This document shows positions 37,067 through 47,384 of a stretch of DNA of 64,000 nucleotides, piece by piece; the stretch's first letter is position 1, and every line of letters starts with the position of its first letter. The notes beneath the pieces are model-generated. The model saw only the letters and a program-made list of their open reading frames with translations, ran no database searches and was not told the DNA's origin. The stretch is from NCBI RefSeq assembly GCF_003612565.1, contig NZ_RAZG01000021.1, positions 1-64,000 on the forward strand, written 5' to 3'. Origin of the DNA: Roseburia sp. 1XD42-69 (lineage in GTDB: Bacteria; Bacillota; Clostridia; Lachnospirales; Lachnospiraceae). The position numbers and the translations under genes were made by a program.

Positions 37067-37666
37067 ATGATTTTAGGAAGAATTGCTGAAAAGAATTCAA
37101 GAATGCGTCAGGGATTGAAAGTGGACGGCCCACATTATCAGCCAGGGCATGTGACATATGCTTTTTTGAGAGTACAAAACATATCTTCTCAAATAATTCT
37201 TTTGGCTCAGGGAATGCGGATTGCCCAGATTATTTTTGAACAGTTAACTCAGATTCCAGATGTTCCCTATAGTGCGCAGCCTAAAGCGGCTTTTCAGGAT
37301 GAAGTCCGTTATAAAGGGTTGGGAAATTATAAGGAAGATTACGAAAAGGAAACCAGAAAGGAAGTAAAGAGGACAAAGGAAGACATTGAAAGATTGTCTC
37401 AGAAAATTTATGCGAATGTACTTACGATTATGGGAATAATGGTTGCTATATTTGCCCTGCTTACTATTAATTATCAGGCATTTACACAGGCAGCAGTTGA
37501 TTTTCGATATATATGGGTTATGAATCTTACATTGGCACTTTGTATTGTGATAATGCTGGGATTGATTTTAATATTCATAAATAAGCCGGAAAATAAAAAA
37601 AACAGTTTGGATTTACATTGGAATATTAGCGTTACTTGCAATTCTGACAGTAATTGTGAGTCTTAG
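37067..37666 (+). CDS. Membrane-anchored dCTP deaminase/dUTPase-like protein, short N-terminus
   Basis: A 199-residue protein. Residues 1-65 look like the C-terminal half of the dCTP deaminase/dUTPase fold: GRIAEKNSRMRQGLKVDG, then PGHVTYAFLRVQN and LLAQGMRIAQIIFEQL. A charged coiled region follows (about 85-120, KEVKRTKEDIERLSQKI), then two membrane helices (about 122-145 and 158-182). The N-terminal half of the usual catalytic domain is missing: a TGA stands 12 bases upstream of the start in frame. A good promoter and RBS (GAGGGG) suggest it is expressed as it stands. It could be a truncated enzyme or a membrane effector that keeps only the nucleotide-sensing fold. A terminator follows. Confidence 0.6.
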   Translation: MILGRIAEKNSRMRQGLKVDGPHYQPGHVTYAFLRVQNISSQIILLAQGMRIAQIIFEQLTQIPDVPYSAQPKAAFQDEVRYKGLGNYKEDYEKETRKEVKRTKEDIERLSQKIYANVLTIMGIMVAIFALLTINYQAFTQAAVDFRYIWVMNLTLALCIVIMLGLILIFINKPENKKNSLDLHWNISVTCNSDSNCES

Positions 37667-37691
37667 ATTGTTTTAGTACTTAATATAAAAG

Positions 37692-37714
37692 AATGGCGTG
37701 ATGGCCATTTTTTT
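37692..37714 (+). terminator. Terminator after the dCTP-deaminase-like gene
   Basis: AATGGC (37692-37697) pairs with GCCATT (37704-37709), followed by a run of T. Confidence 0.65.
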
Positions 37715-37749
37715 GTGCTCCGCAGTTTAGTTTTAAAAAAAATAAAGTA

Positions 37750-37767
37750 CTTTAACTAATATTAAAG
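37750..37767. promoter_or_regulatory. Palindromic operator candidate of the arabinose operon
   Basis: CTTTAA-CTAATA-TTAAAG, an inverted repeat just upstream of the promoter at 37775-37803. It shares TTTAACTAA exactly with the inverted repeat at 42045-42068 upstream of the sugar-binding-protein gene. Confidence 0.45.
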
Positions 37768-37774
37768 AAACCTA

Positions 37775-37803
37775 TTGCCAAGTGGGAAGGGATTTGTTAT
37801 AGT
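37775..37803 (+). promoter_or_regulatory. Sigma-A promoter of the GH43/GH51 operon
   Basis: TTGCCA (37775-37780), 17-base spacer, TATAGT (37798-37803). The first start codon follows at 37863. Confidence 0.65.
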
Positions 37804-37862
37804 ATAAATGTGATGAAAAATCAGCAAAAAGCAACCGATTTTTGTGAAAAAAGGAGAAGGCT

Positions 37863-38945
37863 ATGAAAAAAAGGAATATAATTATTCTTGCAGCAGCGGG
37901 AATTCTGTGCGCAGCCGGCGTGGGGCCGTTGCTTTCAATGCGGACAAGATTTTCCCGGAAAAGATTGACAGCGATTTTTCTGTGAGCTACGAGGGCATTA
38001 CGGCAAAGAGCATAGATGCGGGAGTCAGTGTCCATGACCCTTCCATCATAAAAGGAGAGGATGGAAGATATTACATATTTGGTTCCCATATGTCCGGGGC
38101 AGTGACAGACGATTTGAAAAATTGGGAGTCTATCGGAGACGGGGCTTCCTATCCACCCGGAAAATGATCCGGAAAATAATGTGGACACATATTATGGCAA
38201 ACGTCTTTTGGGGGGAGGCCACAAATCCATTGAAGGGCCTTATATTATGTATGATGCAAAGAGTGATTACTATTATCTGTTTGTATCTTACGGTGCCCTC
38301 ACCAGAGAAGGAGGGTATCAGATTCGTGTGTTCCGCTCTAAAACACCGGACGGAGATTATGTGGATATGAACGGAAACACGCCCTGGGCAAAGGATAAGG
38401 ACCATGCGGGATTTGGCCTGAAGCTTTCCGGCAATTACATGCTGCCAAGTTTGGAGCAGGCCTATATGGCAACGGGGCACAACTCGGCTTTTGCAGATGA
38501 CGATGGCAGGGAATATGTGGTGTTCCATACCCGCTTTGAGAAAAGAGGGGAGGAGCATGAGCCTAGAGTGCACCAAATGCTTCCAAACGAGGAGGGATGG
38601 CCCTGTATGCTGCCCTACGCCACAGAAGATGAGACGGTATCGGAGACAGGATACGATAAAGAGGAACTTGTGGGAGAGTATTTTGTGATAAACCAGGGGA
38701 AAGAGATAAACGAAAAAATTGCCAAACCTTACAAACTGGTGCTGTCCAAACGGGGAAAAGTTTACGGAAAGGACGTGAAGGGAACCTGGGAGGCAAAAGA
38801 TAACAGCTATTATATGAATATTACCATAGACGGTGTTTCTTACAGCGGCGTGTTCTGTAAAATGAATGACGAGGCGGGGACAGAAGTGATGTCATTTTCT
38901 GCCGCAGGGGACAATGAGAGCCTTTGGGGCGTGAAATATGAATAA
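37863..38945 (+). pseudogene. Exported GH43 arabinan endo-1,5-alpha-arabinosidase, broken
   Basis: The gene starts with a signal or membrane-anchor segment (MKKRNIIILAAAGILCAAG), but that frame ends at 37983-37985. The body continues in another frame from about 37940 (ADKIFPEKIDSDFSVSYEGI, then VSVHDPSIIKGEDGRYYIFG, with the catalytic-base Asp in HDPSI). A second break lies near 38160, where NWESIGDGASYPP passes to NDPENNVDTYYGKR in a third frame and roughly 100 or more residues of the propeller are missing. The C-terminal half (38181-38945) is well kept: GPYIMYDAKSDYYYLFVSYG, ATGHNSAF, VHQMLPNEEGWP. Intact homologs are about 470 residues. It would have been the extracellular enzyme feeding the arabinose importer. 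Confidence 0.85.
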
Positions 38946-38977
38946 AAATCAGCAAAAAAAGACAGGAGGAAAACAAT

Positions 38978-40483
38978 ATGGCAAAATTGGTAATCAACGA
39001 TAATAAGAAACTGGGCAGAATTGAGCCGGAGATTTACGGACATTTTTCCGAGCATTTGGGAAGGTGCATCTATGAGGGAATTTATGTGGGAGAGGATTCT
39101 CCTATCCCTAATAAAAACGGGATGCGCACTGACGTGGTGGAAGCGTTAAAGGAGTTAAAGATACCGGTGCTGCGGTGGCCGGGGGGATGTTTTGCAGACG
39201 AATACCACTGGAAAGACGGCATCGGACCCAAAGAGGGAAGGAAAAAAATGGTGAACACCCATTGGGGAGGGGTTGTGGAAGATAACAGCTTCGGAACTCA
39301 TGAGTATATGGAGCTGTGCAGCCAGTTAGGATGTAAAACTTACGTGAACGGAAACTTAGGCAGCGGAACCGTGCAGGAAATGTCGGAGTGGGTGGAATAC
39401 ATGACATTTAGCGGGGTAAGCCCCATGGCGGATATGCGGAAAAAGAACGGCCATGAAGAAGCCTGGAGCGTGGACTATTTTGGCGTGGGCAACGAAAACT
39501 GGGGATGCGGGGGTAATATGACCCCGGAGCACTATGCCAATGAGTACAGGCGTTACCAGACTTATGTTCGCAATTATAACGAAGAGAAACCCATAAAGAA
39601 AATCTGCTGCGGGCCTAATGTGGAGGACTATTTCTGGACCAAGGGTGTTATGGAGACGGCATTCTCCCATGCAGAGCAGTTTGATGGATTTATGAACGGT
39701 CTGTCCCTTCATTACTATGTCCACCCGGAGGGCTTTGAGATAAAGGGAAGCGCTACGGAATTTGACGCAGAGGCGTGGTACAAGACCCTGGGAAAAGCCC
39801 TGTTTATGGACACATTAATCACCCGTCACGGGGCGATTATGGACATGTATGACCCACAAAAGAAAGTGGCAATGATTGTGGATGAGTGGGGAACATGGTT
39901 TACTTGTGAGCCGGGGACAAATCCTGGATTTTTGTATCAGCAAAATACGGTAAGGGACGCATTGGTGGCAGGAATCACATTAAATATCTTTAATAAGCAC
40001 TGCGACAGGGTAAAGATGGCTAATCTTGCCCAGATGGTAAACGTGCTTCAGGCAGTGCTTCTTACCGAGGGGGAGAAAATGGTGAAGACTCCCACATACC
40101 ATGTCATGCATATGTACCGTCATCACCAGGGGGCCAGCCTTTTGGCCAGCGAACTGACAGATGCGGAGTATATCGGCACGGAAGAATGGAAAGTGCCCAA
40201 AGTGACGGAATCTGTATCTTTGGGAGAGGACGGGGTGATTACCGTAACTTTGAACAATCTTTCCATAGAAGAGCCGGAGAAGGTGGAAATGCTCCTTGCG
40301 GGAGAGGGATATCGAGTTTTGGAAGCAAAGATTGTAACCGGGGCTGATTTGCATGATTACAATGATTTTGATGCACCGGAAAAAGTGACGGAGAAGGATT
40401 TTAAAGAATATAAAGAGATGGGAAGAGGCTTTGAACTTACCCTTCCGGCGGGTTCTGTAGTGGAAATCCGTCTGGCAAGATAG
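38978..40483 (+). CDS. GH51 alpha-L-arabinofuranosidase (first copy)
   Basis: A 501-residue TIM-barrel plus beta-sandwich enzyme that removes alpha-linked arabinofuranose from arabinan or arabinoxylan fragments. It shows [20 protein letters not shown] at the start, the acid/base Glu in [11 protein letters not shown] and the nucleophile Glu in [10 protein letters not shown]. No signal peptide, so it is cytoplasmic. It has AGGAGG 11 bases before ATG 38978 and directly follows the broken GH43. It is only a distant relative of the second GH51 at 44342-45853 (different loops around the active site), so the two probably take different linkages. The usual length shows no damage. Confidence 0.93.
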   Translation: MAKLVINDNKKLGRIEPEIYGHFSEHLGRCIYEGIYVGEDSPIPNKNGMRTDVVEALKELKIPVLRWPGGCFADEYHWKDGIGPKEGRKKMVNTHWGGVVEDNSFGTHEYMELCSQLGCKTYVNGNLGSGTVQEMSEWVEYMTFSGVSPMADMRKKNGHEEAWSVDYFGVGNENWGCGGNMTPEHYANEYRRYQTYVRNYNEEKPIKKICCGPNVEDYFWTKGVMETAFSHAEQFDGFMNGLSLHYYVHPEGFEIKGSATEFDAEAWYKTLGKALFMDTLITRHGAIMDMYDPQKKVAMIVDEWGTWFTCEPGTNPGFLYQQNTVRDALVAGITLNIFNKHCDRVKMANLAQMVNVLQAVLLTEGEKMVKTPTYHVMHMYRHHQGASLLASELTDAEYIGTEEWKVPKVTESVSLGEDGVITVTLNNLSIEEPEKVEMLLAGEGYRVLEAKIVTGADLHDYNDFDAPEKVTEKDFKEYKEMGRGFELTLPAGSVVEIRLAR

Positions 40484-40487
40484 AAAA

Positions 40488-40730
40488 ATGGCTTCTGTTT
40501 GTAAAAAATGTCTGCTTCGGGAAATGGCACAGGCGGACCAGAACATGATTGCCCGGTATAAGGCGGCGATAAAGAAAGAGGATGCGGCGGAGGAAGAACT
40601 TTATGAGAAAAGGCTTTCCATCTGTAAATCCTGCGAAGCTTTAAATGCGGGCACCTGCTTAAAGTGCGGGTGCTATGTAGAACTTCGGGCGGCGGGGAAA
40701 GTGAGCCGCTGTCCGGCAAAAAAGTGGTGA
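40488..40730 (+). CDS. DUF6171 zinc-ribbon protein
   Basis: An 80-residue protein with Cys pairs CKKC, CKSC, CLKCGC and a final RCPAKKW. The spacing matches the DUF6171 family of Firmicutes, small proteins with probable zinc-binding Cys clusters and no known function. It begins four bases after the GH51 stop, so it is cotranscribed with it. A strong terminator follows directly. Confidence 0.75.
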   Translation: MASVCKKCLLREMAQADQNMIARYKAAIKKEDAAEEELYEKRLSICKSCEALNAGTCLKCGCYVELRAAGKVSRCPAKKW

Positions 40731-40766
40731 AAAACAGACGGCATAATGGATATGCCGTCTGTTTTT
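40731..40766 (+). terminator. Terminator after the DUF6171 gene
   Basis: ACAGACGGCATA (40734-40745) pairs with TATGCCGTCTGT (40751-40762), loop of five, followed by TTTTT. The A-run on the other side makes it work for the convergent regulator gene too. Confidence 0.9.
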
Positions 40767-40776
40767 ATGTGCACCG

Positions 40777-41709
40777 TTAAGTATCATTCATGGGAGAATA
40801 GTAAAGCCTTACCTGAATATCCTGACCGTAGTTTCCAAAACTTTTTCCAAATAAGGTTAAACCACCCACATGGTCCGCATCTTCCTCTATGGCCATTTTA
40901 AGCCTTAAGGAACTGCGGTAATCCAGATTAAAATCATTAATGGTAACATCAGAAATTTTTAGTCCGTCAATAAAAGTTCCTTTTTTATTTATAATAATTA
41001 ATTTTAAAAGCCCGTACTGGTTCCAGTTTGGGGGCCACCACTCCGGGGTGAAAATCCCCTTGACGTCACCGAAATCTCCGGGAGAAGTCCAGGTTCCAAT
41101 ACATATGTCATTGAGATAAAAACGGATATCAGAGGGCCAGTTCTCATTGATGCCCGGGGCTTCCGAACTTAATTCACAAGATATATAAATCTGGTTAATG
41201 CGGTTTTGCCCTGGAATAAAATTAGGGATGACATATTCCACATAACCTTTGGAAAACCAGAGGATGTCCGCATTATACCGGCTGGGATGCTCAAAATACC
41301 TGGGGTCATCCACTTCTCCGATTAAAGTGTGGTCTGTGGCCAGTCCGCAGGTAGGGGATATCTGATAGTTGGAATAATGTCCTATTTTAATTTCCGTATG
41401 GTAGACATTTTCAAAGTCTTCGGATTTTTCCAGTTCCACTAAAATTTTGTCCTGAATAATGGAACAAATTTTTTGATTTCCATGTCCCGCAGCTTCACCA
41501 GATGCGGTGATTAGTCCGCAGCTTTCCAATTTTTTAATATGGTTGGTTAAGGCACCGTTGGTAATATTCAATCTGGAAGCCAGTTCGTTCATGTTGATGT
41601 TATTTTCTTCCAGCAAAATATTAAGGATTTCGATTCGTACATCGGAGCCTAGGGCCTTAAAAATTTCCAGGCCTTCACTTAGGGAAGTGATGTGCAGCAA
41701 AGGATTCAC
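40777..41709 (-). CDS. ArsR-type transcriptional regulator with a large C-terminal domain
   Basis: A 310-residue regulator. The N-terminal 85 residues are a winged helix (FKALGSDVRIEILNILLEEN, MNELASRLNITNGALTNHIKKLE), as in ArsR/HTH_20 proteins. The remaining 220 residues are beta-rich (ISPTCGLATDHTLIGEVDDP, WFSKGYVEYVIPN, DICIGTWTSPGDF, FTPEWWPPNWNQYG, with many aromatic residues), consistent with a jelly-roll sugar-sensing domain; this is inferred. Proteins of this layout sit next to arabinose/galactoside genes in Lachnospiraceae. It diverges from the importer genes across 385 bases, and probably controls them. The operator candidates upstream (41935-42068) would be its targets. Confidence 0.8.
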   Translation of the reverse strand: MNPLLHITSLSEGLEIFKALGSDVRIEILNILLEENNINMNELASRLNITNGALTNHIKKLESCGLITASGEAAGHGNQKICSIIQDKILVELEKSEDFENVYHTEIKIGHYSNYQISPTCGLATDHTLIGEVDDPRYFEHPSRYNADILWFSKGYVEYVIPNFIPGQNRINQIYISCELSSEAPGINENWPSDIRFYLNDICIGTWTSPGDFGDVKGIFTPEWWPPNWNQYGLLKLIIINKKGTFIDGLKISDVTINDFNLDYRSSLRLKMAIEEDADHVGGLTLFGKSFGNYGQDIQVRLYYSPMNDT

Positions 41710-41913
41710 CTCTTCTTTCTCTTCTGACTTTCAAACGAAAGGGAAACTATATTAATTATACGAAAAACAATAGGGAATGTCAAAGTGTTTTCAATTTAGC
41801 TTTAGAATCAGTGTTTAAATGGCAATAAAAAATATAATATTTTCTATGCCTATTCTAAATATAAACAAAAACAAAAAATATTTTAGAAAAAATTAAAAAA
41901 TATAAAATAACTG

Positions 41914-42068
41914 TTGACATTTTAAAAAGATAACTGTGCAATATAACCATAAAGAAATCAAAAAAATGTGCAATCTGACGAACTCACCAAATTATGGTAA
42001 AATTCGGTTGTGTGCAATTTTTTTAAAGAGGGTTTCTTTTAAGGTTTAACTAAATTATTTTGGTTAAA
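41914..42068 (+). promoter_or_regulatory. Regulatory region of the sugar importer genes
   Basis: TTGACA (41914-41919), 17 bases, TGCAAT (41937-41942) is a possible promoter. TGTGCAAT occurs three times (41935-41942, 41967-41974, 42011-42018). An inverted repeat TTTAACTAAA (42045-42054) / TTTGGTTAAA (42059-42068) with one mismatch lies closer to the start codon. The rest of the 385-base gap (41710-42094) is very AT-rich and holds no gene. Confidence 0.5.
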
Positions 42069-42094
42069 AATCAGGAGGAAAAGGAGAAAAAAGT

Positions 42095-42722
42095 ATGAAG
42101 AGAAAAGTTTTAAGTGCAGTGCTTTGTGCAGCAATGGCAACTTCCTGATCATGGCATTACAGACCGGGGACGGCGCACCGGATTTATGTGATATCGAGCG
42201 CAGCCAGTTCCCCAACTTTTTACAGGGTGAGCCCCAGTTGTACGCTTTAAATGATGCACTTGCGCCTTATCAGGCAGACCTGGTAGAGTCCCGTTTTGAC
42301 ATTTACGCAAAAGACGGCACCTACTACGGAGCGCCTACCCATGTTGGAGCTACACAACGGTGAAGTGACAATGACAAGTGTTGACACAGGCGGAACCGAC
42401 TGGTTATGGGTTGCAATGGCAGAGCATGGCGAGGACTACACAGATGCAGACGGAAAAGTAACTGTTCCGGCATCCTGGGAGAAAATGCTTACCATGCAGC
42501 AGGGATGGATCAACGACGGTCTTGCAGTTGTTTCCCCAGACGGACAGCTTGACACAGAGGGCGGACGCCAGATCATCATGGATCAGAAGATTGCTTCCTT
42601 CCCCAAGGCACTTTGGTATATGAACCGTTTCTTATCCTATTCTAACGGCGAACTTGACACAATGGATGCACCAGGAAAATGGGCTATCGCTCCCTGTCCG
42701 GTATTTGAAGGATCCCGTTTCC
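42095..42722 (+). pseudogene. Extracellular sugar-binding protein of an AraN/MsmE-type ABC importer, decayed
   Basis: The signal-peptide start MKRKVLSAVLCAAMATS (RBS AGGAGG) meets a stop at 42146-42148. Further pieces of a family 1 solute-binding protein follow in two frames: ALQTGDGAPDLCDIERSQF to YGAPTHVGAT, then a break near 42350, then EVTMTSVDTGGTDWLWVAMA to WAIAPCPVFEGS. The lipobox region, the parts between the pieces and the C-terminal domain are missing. The remains pass directly into a permease at about 42722. A normal protein has about 440 residues; about 200 survive. At least three internal deletions are needed to explain this. Confidence 0.85.
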
Positions 42723-42723
42723 A

Positions 42724-43355
42724 ATGTTGTTTGCGGTTCTTATAGACAGTAATCTGGTAAAGGCTTCCGGTTTCTGGAAAGCGGTTTTATACCTTCCTTC
42801 CCTGACATCCGTTGTTATTTCCGGTATCCTTTTCCGGTTGATGTTTACCGAGTATCCCACCAGCCAGATGAATAAGCTTCTTGTATTCTTTGGACAGGAG
42901 CCGATGGCATGGCTGAAAAACGGCACCACGGCTATGTTTGCGCTACTGCTTTTGGCCTGTTGGCGGTGGACCGGGGTAAATATGCTTTACTTCCTTTCCG
43001 GATTAAAGGGAATTGATACCTCCCTCTATGAATCTGCAGAGATTGACGGCGCCAATGGATGGGAAAAATTCCGCTACATAACCATTCCTCTTTTGAAACC
43101 CACTACGATTTATGTGTTGACCATCAGCGTGTATGCCGGACTGGCAATGTTCTTAGAGTCCTACATGTTATGGCAGGAAACACTTCGCCGAAGAATATCG
43201 GTCTGACCATTGTAGGTTATCTGTACAAACGTGGTATTGAGAAGAACCAGCTTGGCTACGCATCCGCCGTAGGTCTTGTGCTGCTTGTCATTGCACTGGT
43301 AATCAATATTGTACAGTTGATATTGAACGGAACATTCAAGAAGGAGGAGAGGTAA
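42724..43355 (+). pseudogene. AraP/MalF-type sugar permease, N-terminus lost and frameshifted
   Basis: This frame begins in mid-protein (LVKASGFWKAVLYLPSLTSV) and keeps the permease core, including the EAA loop ESAEIDGANGWEKFRYITIP. The first two or so helices are lost in the fusion to the binding-protein remnant. Near 43174 the frame changes: YMLWQ is followed in another frame by GNTSPKNIGLTIVGYLYKRG and on to FKKEER, the family's normal end. One missing G in the GGCAGG stretch explains this. Not functional as written, though its partner permease downstream is intact. Confidence 0.85.
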
Positions 43356-43356
43356 T

Positions 43357-44226
43357 ATGGGAAAAAAGAATAAAGGCGGCATGGTAAGACGCAATCCGTT
43401 TGCTTCTATATTGGCGACACTTCTGTTTGCAGTGCTGGGATTTTTAGTAATCTTCCCGGTTCTGGCAGGGGCTCTGGCATCTTTTAGACCCGGCGTGGAG
43501 CTGCTTCGAAGAGGTTTGTCCATCAACTTAAACTTCTCCACGATGAATCTTGACAACTGGAAGCTGTTGTTTACCAAAAACGCATCTTCTCAAAAGTATT
43601 TCATGTGGTTTAAAAACAGTATGGTGCTGACATTGGTTACCGTAGTGCTTACTTTAATTATCTGTTATTTTGTGGCATACGGACTTTCCATGTATGAGTA
43701 TAGGTTAAAGAACCTGCTGTTCTTTTTGGTAATCGCAACCATGATGGTTCCCTTTGAAATCTTAATGCTCCCCCTGTACCGGGAAATGATGAGCTTAGGG
43801 TTAATGAATACTGCAGCCGGAGTTATTTTACCGGGACTCTGCGGGGCCTCCACCATATTCTTTTTCCGGCAGTATATGATTGGACTGCCAAAAGAACTTT
43901 TGGATGCGGCCAGAATTGACGGCGCTACAGAGTATGGGATCTGCTTAAAAATCATGCTTCCCATTACAAAACCGGCATTTGCTTCCATGGCAATTTTAAG
44001 TACCATGGGTGCATGGAATAACATGCTCTGGCCCATGATGGTGTTCCGCGATGCAGATAAATTTACACTGCCTATCGGTTTAAATACTTTGCTGACACCT
44101 TACGGAAATGACTATGATCTTCTGATTGCAGGCTCTATGTTTGGAATTATTCCTATTTTTGTAGTGTTCCTGTGCTTCCAGAGATACTTTATTGAAGGTA
44201 TGACAGTGGGTGCAGTAAAAGGTTAA
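43357..44226 (+). CDS. araQ: AraQ/MalG-type sugar ABC transporter permease
   Basis: A 289-residue inner-membrane permease with six helices and the EAA loop (LLDAARIDGATEYGICLKIM followed by LP) that contacts the ATPase. It is of normal length, with RBS GGAGGAG at 43344-43350, one base after the AraP-like remnant. In a complete importer it would pair with AraP and a shared MsmX-type ATPase encoded elsewhere, to bring in arabino-oligosaccharides. Here its binding protein and partner permease are damaged, so it is probably inactive unless another permease replaces the partner. The gene name reflects context with the GH51 enzymes; the sugar is not proven. Confidence 0.82.
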   Translation: MGKKNKGGMVRRNPFASILATLLFAVLGFLVIFPVLAGALASFRPGVELLRRGLSINLNFSTMNLDNWKLLFTKNASSQKYFMWFKNSMVLTLVTVVLTLIICYFVAYGLSMYEYRLKNLLFFLVIATMMVPFEILMLPLYREMMSLGLMNTAAGVILPGLCGASTIFFFRQYMIGLPKELLDAARIDGATEYGICLKIMLPITKPAFASMAILSTMGAWNNMLWPMMVFRDADKFTLPIGLNTLLTPYGNDYDLLIAGSMFGIIPIFVVFLCFQRYFIEGMTVGAVKG

Positions 44227-44317
44227 TTATCATTCAGATTTGGAAAGATAATATAGGTAAAGTCTGGGAATTGTTTGATACAGGAAAATGCTGATAAAAC
44301 AATTCCCAATTTTTTAA

Positions 44318-45851
<1,534 letters not shown>

Positions 45852-45853
<2 letters not shown>

Positions 45854-45890
45854 AAAAAGGGAGTCTCTCAGTTGAGAGGCTCCTTTTTTA
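45852..45890. terminator. Bidirectional terminator between GH51 and the TSCPD gene
   Basis: GGAGTCTCTC pairs with GAGAGGCTCC around a four-base loop, flanked by A7 on one side and T6 on the other, so it can end transcription from both directions. Confidence 0.88.
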
Positions 45891-46145
45891 GGAATTGCTC
45901 TGTTCTAAAGCTTCCCGGCAGGCCTTTGCAAGCTGGTCGCCGCAGGAAGTGCTTTTAAATCCGCACTGTATCCCTTTGATGCGCTGTTCCACTTCCTCCA
46001 CCGTCATGCCCTCCACAAGCCTTGGGATGGCCTGGAGGTTGCCGTTGCACCCTCCTGTAAACTTTACGTTGTGGACAACATTGCCCTCCAGTTCCAGTTC
46101 AATTAAGGTGGAACAGGTTCCTTTTGTGTGGTATGTGTATTTCAC
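45888..46145 (-). CDS. TSCPD domain protein
   Basis: An 85-residue protein, MKYTYHTKGTCSTLIELELE with GGCNGNLQAIPRLVEGM and STSCGDQLAKA. This is the small stand-alone TSCPD family (TIGR03905-type), related to a C-terminal domain of some class II ribonucleotide reductases. Three Cys residues in conserved places suggest metal or thiol chemistry. Function unknown. Its stop overlaps the bidirectional terminator; RBS AGGAG lies before ATG. Confidence 0.82.
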   Translation of the reverse strand: MKYTYHTKGTCSTLIELELEGNVVHNVKFTGGCNGNLQAIPRLVEGMTVEEVEQRIKGIQCGFKSTSCGDQLAKACREALEQSNS

Positions 46146-46174
46146 GGTAAGACTCCTTTCTATAAAAAATGTAT

Positions 46175-47227
46175 CTATGTTTCCGGTATAAAAAACTTCT
46201 GCAGGCTTTGGAAAAATTTCGTCTTAAGAAACGCCTGATTCAGATAGGTACAAATCCCTGCAAAGATGTAGATGACCACAAAGGTTACAATTAAAAGTCC
46301 AAATTCGTGGAGTACAGTAAGCTCATAATTGTCAAACATGTGAAGGACCTGGCTCATCACTACATGCTGCAGTAAGAATATGGCGTAGGATATTTTACCG
46401 GTATAGCGGAAAAATCCGGTGACAGCCCCTATTTGCATCACATATTTTCCTATGGTGTAAAGTGCCAAAAACAGTGTGATGTAGATGGCCTGCACAACCA
46501 GGAAGGAATCTATGGGAATATGCACCAAAAGCAAAAACAGCGCACAAATTCCTGATAATATTCCAAGCCAGAGTTTATCTAGCATTTCCCGGTGCGTCAT
46601 AAACATCATTCCAAGCCAGAAGGCAAAGAGACAGGTGATTAAATTCCGTTCCCTCTGAATCATAAAGATAGACGGAGACCAGTGGAGAGCAAGAGTGCCT
46701 GCGCCTAAAACTAAGGTGGTGATAATCTGGCAATGGCTGATGCACCAGGTGAGCACCGGGTATATGAGGTACAAAAGCACCAAAGCCCCTAAAAACCATT
46801 CCCCGATGCGGTAGTAATTTTCCGGGAAACGGTAGGACAGATAGCCGTCCATGCCAAAGAGGGTTAAAACCATGGATTTTGGATTTCCATTGTAAAACAG
46901 ATTGTGCCGTTCTGCTGCCCGCTGATAAAAGAGAAAAAGCCATATCATGTAAAACATGGGAAAAATGCCCTTAAATCGGCTGAAATAATATTTTTTTAAA
47001 TCTTTTGCCCGGATTCTCTCGTGGTTGTAGATGAGAGAGGCCCCGGAGAGCATAAAGAATATATTCACACTTGTGCTCTCACCCCAGACGCCGTTGGCAT
47101 GTTCATAGAGCAGGGGGAAATCTGCAAACTGAGGGGTGCTGTAGCAGATTCCTGCAAAATGGTAAATCACAATAATAAATGCTGTGATGCTCCTCATAAA
47201 ATCAAAGGAATCGATGCGTTCTTTCAT
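46175..47227 (-). CDS. Acyltransferase family 3 membrane protein
   Basis: A 350-residue integral membrane protein with about ten hydrophobic helices. It starts MKERIDSFDFMRSITAFIIV, the typical 'R..FDxxRxxAxxxVxxxH' motif of acyltransferase 3 (OafA/NodX) proteins, here with YHF in place of the usual catalytic His region, and FFMLSGASLIYNHERI. Such proteins O-acylate extracellular polysaccharides or peptidoglycan. The substrate is unknown, no polysaccharide genes being nearby. It lies 29 bases upstream of the TSCPD gene on the same strand. Confidence 0.85.
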   Translation of the reverse strand: MKERIDSFDFMRSITAFIIVIYHFAGICYSTPQFADFPLLYEHANGVWGESTSVNIFFMLSGASLIYNHERIRAKDLKKYYFSRFKGIFPMFYMIWLFLFYQRAAERHNLFYNGNPKSMVLTLFGMDGYLSYRFPENYYRIGEWFLGALVLLYLIYPVLTWCISHCQIITTLVLGAGTLALHWSPSIFMIQRERNLITCLFAFWLGMMFMTHREMLDKLWLGILSGICALFLLLVHIPIDSFLVVQAIYITLFLALYTIGKYVMQIGAVTGFFRYTGKISYAIFLLQHVVMSQVLHMFDNYELTVLHEFGLLIVTFVVIYIFAGICTYLNQAFLKTKFFQSLQKFFIPET

Positions 47228-47318
47228 AATATATTGCTCCTTGAAAATTCTTTTGTATAATATTGTACCATACTATGGAAGAAAAAAAGAAAAAAACACA
47301 AAAAATTCATATATTATT

Positions 47319-47346
47319 TTGAATGTGGAAGATGTTGTGTTATAAT
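47319..47346 (+). promoter_or_regulatory. Sigma-A promoter of the SGNH hydrolase gene
   Basis: TTGAAT (47319-47324), 16-base spacer, TATAAT (47341-47346), 39 bases before ATG 47385. Confidence 0.6.
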
Positions 47347-47384
47347 AGAACAAATAATCAGTTTGGCACATAGGAGAATAAAGT

